DNA from: Colocasia esculenta | Lineage: Eukaryota; Streptophyta; Magnoliopsida; Alismatales; Araceae | Assembly: GCA_014218235.1 (NCBI GenBank) | Contig: CM024759.1 | Coordinates: 12,664,712 to 12,728,711 of the forward strand | Direction: 5' to 3' | Length of the DNA stretch: 64,000 nt | Part shown: positions 23,327-33,866 of the stretch, one piece after another | Layout of the letters: each line of letters opens with the position of its first letter | Position numbering within the stretch: position 1 is the stretch's first letter | Notes under the pieces: model-generated | Told to the model about the DNA's origin: nothing | The model's input: the letters and a program-made list of their open reading frames with translations, nothing else | The model's database searches: none | Position numbers and translations under genes: made by a program

Positions 23327-23341
23327 GGTAGGATCGTTGTC

Positions 23342-25340
23342 CTATTGTTCTCCAATTTGTTTTAGCAAGTCTGACTGAATTGTCAAGTTATTAATTACAG
23401 CTCTTTCTTCTTGTGGCTCGGCCTTCAAACTAAATGTGGAAAATTCTTCCAGCAATTTCCATTCCCTAACTTGCAATTGAAATACCTTGGTTATAGGATT
23501 CCTACTTAGTGCATCAGCCACAGTATTACCTTTCCCTGGATAGTATTCAATCTTAAAATCATAGTCTTTGATATACTCCATCCATCTTCTTTGTCTCATG
23601 TTCAATTCTTTCTGTGAAAATAAGTACTTGAGACTCTTATGATCAGAGTACACTATGAATTGATTATCGTACAGGTAGTGTCTCCAAAGTTTGAGAGCAA
23701 AAACTACTGCGGCCAATTCCAAATCATGTACTGGATAGTTTTTCTCGTGAATCTTCAATTGTCTAGATGCATAAGCAATGACTCTTCCGTCTTGCATCAA
23801 TACACATCCTAGTCCAATATTTGAAGCATCAGTATAAACCTCAAATGTTTTTCCTTCTACTAACAAAGTTAAAATTGGTGCAGTTGATAAACATTCTTTT
23901 AACAATTGAAATGCTTGCTCACAACTCTCACTCCACATAAATGCAGTTCCTTTTCTAGTCAATTGTGTGAGAGGCGAAGCAATTTTAGAGAAATCTTTAA
24001 CAAATCGCCGGTAATAACTGGCCATTTCCAGAAAACTTCTGATCTCAGTGAGATTCTTAGGTTGTTCCCATTTCTGTATGGTTTCAATTTTTGAAGAATC
24101 CACTGATAGACCTTCTTTAGAAATAATATGTCCTAAGAATATCACTTGCTTCGACCAAAACTCACATTTACTGAACTTTGCATATAACTTGTGATCTCGT
24201 AATAGTTGCAAGGTAATCCGTAAATGTGTTTCATGCTCTTCTATACTCTTGGAATAGATCAGTATGTCATCAATGAATACAACTACAAACTGATCCAAAT
24301 AAGATCTAAATACATCATTCATCAAACACATAAATGCAGCAGGTGCATTAGTCAATCCAAACGGCATTACTACAAATTTGTAGTGCCCATATCTTGTTCA
24401 AAAAGCTGTTTTATGAATATCCTGCTCCTGAATTCTGAGTTGATGGTACCCAGACCTTAAATCAATCTTGGAAAAACACTGAGCTCTAGACAATTGATCA
24501 AATAGATCATCGATTCTTGGAAGTGGGTTTTTGTTCTTTATAGTCAACTGATTTAATTGCCGATAATCTATGCATAACCGTATAGACCCAACCTTCTTTT
24601 TAACAAACAATACCGGAGCACCCCAAGGTGAGGTACTGGGTCTAATAAATCCCTTTTCTATCAATTCTAACAATTGCCTTTTTAGTTCTTTCAACTCTTC
24701 CATTGACATTCTGTATGGTGTTCTTAAGATTGGTGTAGCTCCTGCTACCAGTTCAATTGAAAAATTCACTTCTCTATTAGGTGGTAAACAAGGTAACTCT
24801 TCGGGGAAAACATCGAGAAATTCCCTTACCACCAAAATATCTTCCAATCTAGTGATATTCTGATTTATCAGGGTCACAGAAGCCAAATACCCTCGACAAC
24901 CTTTCTGTACTAGTTTACAGGCTTTGACTGCTGAAATTATAGGTATTCTTCTTGCATGGGGTTTATCAAAGGTCATAGAATAAACTTCCTTTCCTAGAAA
25001 GGTGACATGTCTTAACTGGCAATCTAAATTTGCATGATGTTTAGATAGCCAATCAACTCCAAGAATTACATCATAATCTCAGATTTCTAGTCATATCAAA
25101 TCACCAGGTAAATTATTCCCTTTAACTAAGATCTGGCTAGCAGGGTAACATTCCTTAAGTTTCTTACCCTCACTCAAAGTAGTTGCAACCTAAAGTTGTG
25201 TAGATAATGAAACTGATTGTATCTCCAGAGATTTAGCAAACTCATAACTAATAAAAGAATACGTAGCTCCTGAATCAAACAATACATACGTGGGTTTTGA
25301 GTTTACGAACAGTGTACCTTCAATCAGTCTGCCCTCTTGC
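23342..25340 (-). pseudogene. gypsy copy 2 protease, RT and RNase H
   Basis: 24976-24398 begins in the protease-RT linker and reads into RT (RPSTSPWGAPVLFVKKKVGS, LCIDYRQLN, PLPRIDDLFDQL). 24367-23342 continues with MPFGLTNAPAAFMCLMNDVF, the catalytic VVVFIDDILIYS, then RNase H with FEVYTDASNIGLGCVL and IVYSDHKSLKYLF, where the acidic residue is kept, unlike copy 1. Protease sequence at 25340-24976 is recognisable from DSGAT-like wording but broken by stops. Frames change at about 24380 and 24976. Confidence 0.88.
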
Positions 25341-25346
25341 GGAGAC

Positions 25347-26270
25347 TCAGGTTCCATCTCCTGAATGGCTTGTAACCTTCCTTGCTTCGCTCGGGGATTT
25401 GGGTTGGCTGGCGCATTTTTTGATCATCGGACAGTCCGAAATTCGATGTTGAGTACTCCCACATTTAAGACATGCACTCAACCTACGCCAACAATTTTCA
25501 GCCTTGTGTCCACTGAGGTGACAATGCTTACACACATTCTTGTTTTCAATCAGAGCTTTTCCTGCTTTCTTAACAGTTTGTTGAACTTTCGGGGCATTTC
25601 CCGACTCAAACTTCCTCTTTCGATCCAAAGATCCTTCTTCAGACTTCCCTTAATCTTATCCACGGTGTCATTTGCAGCTTCTAATGCTAAGGCCCTTTTA
25701 ACCATCTCTGAGTATGTAGTAATCAGATGAGGAGTTAGCTGCATAATAAAATTAGGACGTAATCCATTCATGAATCTCTTGGCCTTCAATTTATCTGAGG
25801 CTATAAGATGCGGAGCATACTTGGACAGTCGGGCAAACTGGGCCTCATACTCTGACACTGACATCCTGAGTTGTTTCAAACAAGCAAATTCATTCGCTTT
25901 CCTTTCCTGGACTACCTCAGAAAAGTATTGGTCATTAAATAATTCTACAAATTCTTCCCAACCAATTTGGTTTGGTTCCTCCAATGTGGATTCTACTATT
26001 TCCCACCAAGCTCTAGCATCCCGATCCAACTGAAAAGTCACCAGACGAATCTTCTCTTCTTCTGTGTATTTAATCACTTTGAATATCATTTCAATGTCTT
26101 TCAACTAGTTTTTAGCCTCATCCGGATCCATACTTCCCGCGAATCTCGGAGGGTCTAGACTTCAGAAATCCTTAAATAAACTTGTTACATTGTGGCTATT
26201 GTTTCTGGCTACTGTTTTCATCACTCGGGTCAAGTCGTGCATTGAACTCTCCATTTTTCTCTAGTTAGCA
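25347..26270 (-). pseudogene. gypsy copy 2 Gag
   Basis: 26104-25550 carries the Gag core (YTEEEKIRLVTFQLDRDARAWW and NDQYFSEVVQERKANEF); 25628-25347 carries two complete zinc knuckles, CKHCHLSGHKAENC and CLKCGSTQHRISDC. The first is intact here, whereas copy 1 has lost its last Cys. A frameshift separates the two blocks and a stop lies at about 26105, upstream of which further Gag N-terminal sequence is readable to about 26270. Confidence 0.85.
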
Positions 26271-26608
26271 TCACCTCTATCCATTACTAAATTGAGAGAG
26301 TATCTGTAACATCCAATAATGTATACATTAATTCCACAATCAATCCAAGCTTACATTCATCACATACAACTTCAAATTTCACATAACACACCACTTTCCA
26401 TTAGCTAGTCAAATATTTACATCATATCATATCAGCACTGTGTTCCATAACTGAAAATATTCACAACATTCTACCTACTAAATCAAAATATTTACAATGT
26501 TGTCCACATCCTCAACCTCCCACTTCACATACACCTGTAAGTTATATATACAACCAACACTTGAACAAAAAGAGAGGTTACAAAAAGATAAGTTGCCTAA
26601 TTCCATTT

Positions 26609-26956
26609 CTAACTTTGGGTCAGGTCTACAACATATTCCACAGACAGTGGTTGTTGTTCTCCTCCAGCCCCGTGGTACAGCTCTCTTGCCGCATCAGTCA
26701 ATGCCTCCCAATAACCCTCCACCTGGTGGAGCAACATATCCTGCCCCAACTTTAAATTATCCAAATAATTCATGACTTGGGTCATGGTATCTAGAGAGGC
26801 ACGGGGATTGCCCGCTAGGAATGCGCCCGTGGTCAGGTTAAGCACCTCTTCTTTGATTTGCACATGGGCTTCCCGTTGTGCTTGGGCATATAACTCAATG
26901 TCCTGACGTAGCATCTCCATGGCTGCTACCAATCTTTCTTAGGCATTCATATCCAT
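26609..26956 (-). pseudogene. small ORF between 5' LTR and gag of gypsy copy 2 (unknown function)
   Basis: Counterpart of the ORF at 15378-15725. The equivalent ATG is at 26956-26954, but codon 6 is TAA where copy 1 has CAA (Gln), a C-to-T change. After it the frame is open to VVDLTQS at 26609. The core EGYWEALTDAARELYHGA is identical in both copies. Function unknown. Confidence 0.6.
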
Positions 26957-27063
26957 GATGAAATAAATAACAAGTTAAGCATTTACATAGTTACAAAATC
27001 ATTATAGCTAATCCCAAGTTTCTACCCCAACTCACAGGTTATCCCTAGGTTTATCGACCTAAG

Positions 27064-27075
27064 GCTCTGATACCA
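27064..27075 (-). promoter_or_regulatory. primer binding site, gypsy copy 2 (initiator tRNA-Met)
   Basis: TGGTATCAGAGC on the - strand, a perfect 12-base match to the complement of the plant initiator tRNA-Met 3' end, beginning seven bases inside the LTR boundary. Confidence 0.9.
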
Positions 27076-28062
27076 ATTTATCTGCCACGTCCTAGTAAAA
27101 GTCTATTTGCTGGAAATGACATATATTAAGCACGAGAATTAATGCAAAAGTTTATTTATACACAACTAACTTAGCGGAAGCTTTTTACATGATACTCCTC
27201 ATTATAATCTATATGAGGAGCATATAGAAATAAACTGTAAAATTATTACATTCCATACTGTCTATAAGAAAGATAAAAGATAACGGATTGCTTGACGATG
27301 AGCAGTCCACTCAGCACACAAATCCCCTTTAGATTTCACTGCCATCTTGACCACCTGAAAAAAGTAGGATGAATGAGCTAACTAGCCTAGTAGAATTCAA
27401 GTCCATTAATCATAGGCTAAGATGTATAATCTCAAGGTAAGAACTTGACTATCACTAACACTATATATCAAACGATTGAACGAACTTGTCAATTAAATAA
27501 CACATGTAGAACAAGAGTAATGTGGAAGAATGATCAAGATTTCAAGATGACACTTAAGTTTTGATTCAAATACACATTCACACACATATAGATGACATGA
27601 TGACTAATCAAGCACATAATGATGTATGCCAACATCCACTTGTCCTTTATCGTTCCCGCGCGGCCACTAACGAATTCGGGTGCTCCGCCCAGGACTGGAC
27701 CAGCCCTATTTGCACAGGCATATTTCTAAAATGAGTCCAAAGACCCACAACTTGTCATCATAACACACTCACTCTTATAATGGCTCAATTGGGGTACACA
27801 AGTACTCAACATATCTCACACAACAGGAACTTGGAGGCTACTTTCACTGATCACAAAGTTGATAACTTCACAAAGGTCAATTGTATTTGTAACTCTTAAA
27901 AGATAATTCAAGGTAAGGATGAAAAAAAAATTGAGTAGTTCTATCAAGTGTTTAAGTGGTAGAAACAACAAAGATTAAATGGGCAAATAGCTAGACTAAT
28001 GGTGTGTTGTATCAGCAAGGGTTAGAACCAAGGTAAGTACTGGAAACATGAATCAGGTAGGG

Positions 28063-28264
28063 CCTGTCGACAGCCAGGGAAGAGCTGTTGATAGGTGCTG
28101 TCCTCCCAGAAGCAAAAACTTGAAGTCTGGCCACTGCTTGTCGACAAGCCAGGATCGGTTGTCGACAGGTAGGGGCTGTCTGTCGACAGGTACTGGTTTC
28201 CAGCACAATTTGGGTTCTAGGAACATGGTTCCTATTGACAGGTAGGTCATGGCTATCGACAGGT
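28063..28264. repeat. cluster of TGTCGACA palindromes in gypsy copy 2 5' LTR
   Basis: Four intact words and three decayed ones (TGTTGATAGG, TATTGACAGG, CTATCGACAGG). Sites decayed here are partly intact in the 3' LTR and vice versa, so loss happened independently after insertion. Confidence 0.85.
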
Positions 28265-28355
28265 GCTATGTAAACTTCCAAATAATGTTCAAAACTACCA
28301 AGGAATAGTTCACCAAGCTCACCTACAATTCCTATCATGTTTACAATACTACATG

Positions 28356-28561
28356 AACACACTCTAAACCTCAAAACACCAGGCTAATGAAACAAAAGAA
28401 TTGAATGAGGAAGACTTAGCATTGTATACATAGAAGCAAGCTCTTAAGGAAGAAGACTAACACACTCTAAACCTCAAAACACCAGGCTAATGAAACAAAA
28501 GAATTGAATGAGGAAGACTTAGCATTGTATACATAGAAGCAAGCTCTTAAGGAAGAAGACT
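28356..28561. repeat. 103-bp tandem duplication specific to the 5' LTR of gypsy copy 2
   Basis: Unit 1 is 28356-28458, unit 2 is 28459-28561; both begin AACACACTCTAAACC and appear identical or nearly so by eye. The 3' LTR has a single copy near 20500. The event must postdate insertion. Confidence 0.85.
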
Positions 28562-29176
28562 ACTGAAAGGGTAGTTCTTCTGAAGCAAACTCCTCTCTAC
28601 TTCTATAAATCAATTTACTCAAATGTAAGTGAGGCTATCATAGTCTCAGATTGAACCCACTTATGAAGGTAGAAGAGAATTAACATATAGTTTCTCCCAA
28701 AACTAAACAATGATATAAACATGGTGATGAGCTCAACTTCTAGCATGGAATCCAAGAAGAGAAATACAGGGAAAAGTGATTACGAAATGAATTCTACCTT
28801 ACTAAACAGGATAAAAACTTTCATTTGTTCTTGATGAAAGAATCCACACCCAGTAAGAGAAGAACTTCTACAGAGTTGATGAAGTGTTAGCAGCAGTCAC
28901 TGTAGTAGCTTTAGCAACAACAGTTACTCCAAGGTGGAAGTAGCAACACACTCCCACGACAGCAACTCCAGCAGCAAGGAGCAGAAGCAAAAGTAGATGC
29001 AAGAATAGTAGAACTATCAACACCAGCAGCAATGGTCAAATTAGTAGAAGAAGGAAACAAGAGCAAGATCCAGCAGTAGGAGGATTCAAGAACAAGAACT
29101 GAGGAAGGGTGCAACAATAGGAGAAAACCCAGCAGACGCTTGCGTTGGAAAGGTTGGTATGCTGTCTACGGGAATG

Positions 29177-29184
29177 TTTTTATA
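29177..29184 (-). promoter_or_regulatory. TATA box of gypsy copy 2 5' LTR
   Basis: TATAAAAA on the - strand, preceded by GGGGC; the same motif is kept in the 3' LTR at 21236-21229. It would drive the genomic RNA leftward through the GTCGAC cluster, PBS and Gag. Confidence 0.5.
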
Positions 29185-29849
29185 GCCCCAGGCCTTTCCC
29201 ATACACAAGGGCACGTAGGCCCATAGGTGTTAGGGTAAAACCCCATTTAACCACCCACAGCCACATGGTCCATGCACTCTCCAAGAGTTACACATGGGTA
29301 ACTAACGTGTAACCCAGCTAAACCACATGGTTTAAGTCTTACGTAACCATGGTTACGTAAGCAAAGAATAATTGATGAAAATGGTTTCCGTAAATGGCCT
29401 AAAAATCAACTGGCCCAGAGATCCTCTTGTAAACACATTCAAATGATGTTCATTCGTGTTAATATTTCAGCCATAGGCTAGTGTAATAGTTTTATAAATT
29501 ATGGTGATTTTAGTTTAATTTTTAGAATTTATTTTATACTGGGTGAAAAATTACCCGAAAAATAGTTGCGTCGGCTTAATCCCAAAATCCGCACATCAAC
29601 AAATCCGGATATTTATATTTCTGATATCACCATATTTTTCTGAAAATTATAGTGTTCTCGGATTTCAATTTCGTTATAGTTTTTCGGTGTCGCCCTGTCG
29701 GAACGCGCACCTTAGTGTACGACACTGGGGTAATGTTTATTAACGTTAATTAATCCCAGATATCAATTATTTCAATCTCATAATAATAATCAAATCTAAT
29801 AACCATATTATTCATATTTTTTAATAAATAAAATTTTTAGGGCGTTACA

Positions 29850-31062
29850 ACAACAGAAACCCTAACGGTACACAAGTACCGGGACAAGACCCCGAGCACT
29901 ACGTGCCTGGCTCATAGAGAACCTGGGGTACCCGACTCGAGAGGTAACCACGGGTGGTGTCGTATACTCGACTTACCTTGCACGCACAACCACGCAAACT
30001 CGATAATTCCACTTACCACGAGTGCCAATGCATCGCTTAATAACCACTGTACGCAAACCAACACTTATATGGACCCATACATGAAAGCAACTCATAGTAC
30101 CATGTAGACAAACCAGGGCTCGGGTAGTAGTCATCTAAATCACGATAGACATAGAGGTCGCTTTTTTATGACTGAAACATGTCGGATCAAGCCGTCGTGT
30201 TACAGACTGAAACGCGACGTCTGGATCCGTCGTGTTTCAACTACAGAAACCTTACCCGATAACTCCCTCCGAGAGAAGCTCAAACCACCCTGTACAATCC
30301 GTTCACATGATATCTTGCAAAGAAATAACATCCTACACATGCCTACTACCTTCCTTAACCCATTACACACCTTTAAAACCTTAAACATGGTCCGATCAAA
30401 CCGAAAGGAGAAGAATCCCCCTACCACACGAAGAATGAGAAGAACGCATAAAACGGCACTGCCCCGGTGTTTCCCATGCTCCGCACAACGTCCTTGTGTC
30501 AAAAACACGTCGAACCGCACGCCAGAACCTCCGAATCGCCAAAAAAATCCCCACACGAGCCTCCCCCATGGCCAAGCAGTGTTTCTTGCACTGCTCGGCC
30601 TGGGTTGGTCGGCCACAACACACAGTAGAAATCACGATGGGTTGCGACATCGCGGTTTAATCGCGATGGGTATATCCGTCGCAATTAAAGGCGACGTTCC
30701 TGCATGCGACACGCGGCATGCATGCAGACACGCACCTAGGAAGCGACATTCAAAACGCGACGACCAGGGCGGTTACGATTCTCAAAATCGTGACGCCTAT
30801 GTTGGTCGCGTTTATGAAAGCCACACGAGGGGTTGGTTTGGCCTGGATTCCAACCCCCCAACTCATACAACCTCTACAAACCATATAAAAACTCCATATT
30901 GGGCCACACACTGACCACAAACCCACTAAGCTATGATCTGAAAAAGTTGCGACATTACAATGTCTATGTTGTTGGTTCAATTTTTTTGCTGTTGGTGGTT
31001 CTAAAATCCGTTGTGTGTATCTACCCCATTTTGTGCAACCCCTCTATTTGGGCTAGAATAGG
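29850..31062. other. target sequence of the second gypsy insertion, right part; CpG-rich GCGACG words
   Basis: Begins with the target duplication ACAAC. 30145-30825 has many CGACG/GCGAC/CGTCG words, the same kind of word clustered in the third gypsy LTR (60035-60275). Frames of up to 248 codons occur here but overlap in several frames and match no family I know; they result from the high GC and lack of stops. I consider this old LTR-type DNA, not a gene. Confidence 0.45.
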
Positions 31063-31681
31063 TTAGTACTTCTCCATTTCTGCAATTGTGGTCTCCATCT
31101 TCGAAACCTTGTGAGCAGTTGAGGATGCCCTTGTAGGAGAAGAAGCAGTGCTCTCCAAGCTCCCTCTTTCTGCCTTTGTCGAGCTCCTCCCCGATATATC
31201 TTCTTTTGGGGGCAAGCTTACCCTCGCCGGACTGTTGTCGCCTTTGCGCGGCACACTACTCTGGCGACTCAGCATGACGAAAGGTGTTGCTGGCGCCCTT
31301 CGACATCACCCACTTTTTCCGTCTCTGTTGAGCTCCTCCCCGACATATTTGATGGCCGCGGGCATTCATTTTTCTGTCGAGATGTTGTCATCTCCATGTG
31401 ATGACATTCTCTGACGCTCTAGAGCGGCGTTTAGCAATGTGTGCTTTCTCTTCTCCTCTGTGGGTTGTATGGTGATTGTCTACTGTGTGAGGACCAAGAG
31501 TCCATTGCTGGCTTCCTCTAAGGCTCTGTCCTTTGTACCATATTCTCTACCCAACTTGTGTATCAGGACCAAGTTTCTTGTTGTAAGGGTTTTGGGGTTG
31601 GCTTATGCCTCCCCTTTCCCTCCTTTGTAATGCTTTGTGTGTTAATCTATGAGACATCTTTATTGTCAAAAAAAAAAAAAA
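31063..31681 (+). mobile_element. probable 3' end of a LINE with poly(A) tail
   Basis: The segment ends in TCTTTATTGTC followed by a run of 14 A at about 31667-31680, a layout typical of plant LINE 3' ends. No RT or RNase H wording is readable, so it would be a 5'-truncated copy of mostly 3' UTR. The left boundary is approximate and I could not find a clear target duplication. Confidence 0.4.
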
Positions 31682-31696
31682 TGTAAAGATAGATAT

Positions 31697-32376
31697 TGTA
31701 GAGGTATTCTTTAGTCCTACATTGAAAGATAGTGAGAATAAGTGTGTGCTTATCAGCAAGAGCCTCACCTCTTCTCCCAAGAGGGCCTTTTTAAAGTACA
31801 AAACCTCAAGCATGGGGACAATATCTCTTGGGAGGTACACTTAAATCACGTCTCTTTATTGGCGCCGTCTGTGGGAACGAACGAGAGGCCATGCGTCCTA
31901 CCCGAGCGTCTCATCTTCATGAGACCCGCATATCTTTATCTTCATTGGGGGGCTGTGTAGACGTATTCTTTAGTCTCACATTGAAAGATAGTGAGAACAA
32001 GTGTGTGCTTATCAGCAAGAGCCTCACCTCTTCTCCCAAGAGGGCCATTTTAAAGGACAAAACCCCAAGCATGGGGACAATACCGCTTAGGAGGTACACT
32101 TAAATCACGTCTCTTCATTGGCGCCATCTGTGGGAACGAACGAGAGGCCATGCATCCTACCCGAGCGTCTCATCTTCATAAGATCCGCACACCTTTATCT
32201 GCACTGGGGGGCTGTGTAGATGTATTCTTTAGTCTCACATTGAAAGATAGTGAGAACAAGTGCGTGCTTATCAGCAAGAGCCTCACCTTTTCTCCCAAGA
32301 GGACCCTTTTAAAGGATAAAACCCTAAATATGGAGACAATACTTCTTGAGATGCATACTTAAATCACGTCTCTTCA
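31697..32376 (+). mobile_element. TRIM-type miniature LTR element with three LTRs
   Basis: LTR 31697-31858 (162 bp), internal 31859-31953 (95 bp), LTR 31954-32117 (164 bp), internal 32118-32212 (95 bp), LTR 32213-32376 (164 bp). LTRs start TGTGTAGA (the first has lost a TG) and end CTCTTCA or CTTTA. Each internal segment begins with a PBS-like TTGGCGCCRTCTGTGGGAA and ends with a PPT-like TTGGGGGGC or CTGGGGGGC. The whole is flanked by a perfect 5-bp duplication GATAT (31692-31696 and 32377-32381). No coding capacity. TRIMs are mobilised by proteins of autonomous elements. Confidence 0.85.
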
Positions 32377-32381
32377 GATAT

Positions 32382-32794
32382 CAAACACATATTCACTCGA
32401 AACATATAGCCTTCGATTTCATTGTTCACAATCCGAGCCAACCAAGCCGGCCCATAAATTTTTTGGGGGGTTATGTAATTCTATGGCTAACCTACTGAAA
32501 AAAGCTCACCCCAAATTCGGATCGATTTTGAGATCCCATCCACCCTCGAATATCTACTGCACAACTAAAAAAAAAGCAACACATAAAATTGAGTAATGCT
32601 TTTTACCCGGTTACTCCATAAAATTAGTATACGGAGCTAGGCGTTTGCATCTCTAACACCTTCCAGTGGACAACATGGAACGTACTGTTTATTACTCGTT
32701 ACTTTTTTAGTTGAAATTTTAGTTTATTATAATACTTTGAAAAGTTTTTTATAAACTTGCTCTCCAGACGATTTAAACTTTTGACACATTCTAA
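32382..32794. other. intergenic stretch without recognisable features
   Basis: AT-rich sequence with no ORF of note, no repeats that I could pair, and no terminal motifs. Confidence 0.5.
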
Positions 32795-32947
32795 TATGTA
32801 TAAAGAGAAATTTTTGTTATACATTTTTTATGAATTTTTAATATATTTTGGACATCTCTTGATCAATGTTTGTGTCCAACCAATAAAAAATGTAAAAGTA
32901 TATTAAAAATATATGAAAAAAATACAACAAACTTTTCTCTATATATA
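32795..32947. mobile_element. short AT-rich inverted repeat, MITE-like
   Basis: Left arm from about 32797 (TATAAAGAGAAATTTTTGTT) pairs with a right arm ending about 32947 (AACAAACTTTTCTCTATATA). The arms cover nearly the full length with several mismatches. I could not set a target duplication with confidence. Confidence 0.5.
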
Positions 32948-33434
32948 AAAGACTAATTAGTAAGCCACTCTTTACTCTTTAGTATATATATTACTACTTT
33001 ACTTAGTTTTTCATATTTATCTGATGTGAGGGGAGGGTGAAGAGTGTTTTGACGCACGCCCACCCCACAACATGGATGGACGTGTGACGTGTCCAATTTG
33101 ATATCTTCTTCTTGGGGGAGAGGGGTTGAATCGGCCGCCCCCGGTCGACCGCACAAGCACGAGTGATTTATTGGCGTATCTATCCACCCAAAGTCTCAGG
33201 CCATCTCTCTAGTAACTAATTGCGTTCAATTTATGCACGCATTATTATTGTATCTCTCAGTAAATATATCTATTTTTTTGCAATAAGTAAACATGGGGAT
33301 ATTTTGCATGCTCCTCTTAAGTAAAAAAAAAGTTAAAAAATTTCGATTCTTACATTTACTTGTATATCTTTCTTACACAGATATATTGCCTCGATGACCT
33401 CTAACCATCCGTAACTGTTAAATATTTAAAGTTT

Positions 33435-33857
33435 GAGAAAGATTTACTGTATTTTAGGAAAGTACAGTAAGTACAATCTACCTAAGATGACAACTTCTGT
33501 GACATCACATGGACTGTCATGTGATTTTTTTTTTGAAATCTAGTTCTTTTTTTTTTTAGCCTAACCCATCTATTTTAGAGCTCAACTCATTTATTTTGAA
33601 GCCTAATTTTTTATTTTAAAATCTAACTTATCTTTTGTTTTGGACCCAAATTATTTTTTAGACTACAAAATAAAAAATTAGACTCCAAAATAGATGAGTT
33701 AAGCTCCAAAATAGATGTGTTAGACTAAAAACAAAGAGTTAGATTTCAAAAAAAAAAAAGAGAAAAATTACATGACAGCTCATGTGGTGCCACATGAACT
33801 GCCATCCTAGATAGATTGTACTTACTACATTTTCCTAAAGTGCAGTAAATCTTTCCC
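33435..33857. mobile_element. foldback MITE, Mutator-type (9-bp target duplication)
   Basis: 423 bp, nearly completely self-complementary: GAGAAAGATTTACTGTATTT on the left, and GGGAAAGATTTACTGCACTT reading inward from the right. The arms continue through AAGTACAATCTA and the GTCATGT segments to a central AT-rich spacer. Flanks are TTAAAGTTT (33426-33434) and TTAAAATTT (33858-33866), 8 of 9 bases equal, the duplication size of Mutator-like elements. The termini resemble those of the element at 54876-55056. Confidence 0.75.
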
Positions 33858-33866
33858 TTAAAATTT

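Larger units (their letters stand above)
19231..29849 (-). mobile_element. complete but degenerate Ty3/gypsy retrotransposon copy 2 (Tekay/Del-like chromovirus)
   Basis: 10.6 kb on the - strand, with 5' LTR 29849-27083, PBS 27075-27064, small ORF, Gag, PR, RT, RNase H, integrase, a chromodomain-like C-terminus, PPT and 3' LTR 21885-19231. Flanking 5-mers are ACGAC (19226-19230) and ACAAC (29850-29854), a 5-bp target duplication with one G-to-A change. Each coding block carries stops or frameshifts. A 103-bp tandem duplication present only in the 5' LTR accounts for most of the length difference between LTRs (2767 versus 2655 bp). Confidence 0.93.
27083..29849 (-). repeat. 5' LTR of gypsy copy 2
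   Basis: TGCCACGTCCTAG...GGGCGTTACA on the + strand, 2767 bp. Clearly paired with 19231-21885 over its whole length. Differences include many C/T and G/A changes and a 103-bp tandem duplication found only here. Predicted TATA on the - strand is TATAAAAA at 29184-29177. Confidence 0.9.

Noticed and set aside
30168..30914. 248-codon + strand frame in CpG-rich DNA
   Set aside because: Overlapping long frames exist on both strands, there is no domain or codon pattern, and it lies in probable LTR-type DNA rich in CGACG words.
29850..31062. Full-length LTR of a fourth gypsy element
   Set aside because: Composition fits, but neither TG/CA ends, PPT nor PBS were found, so only a tentative label is given.
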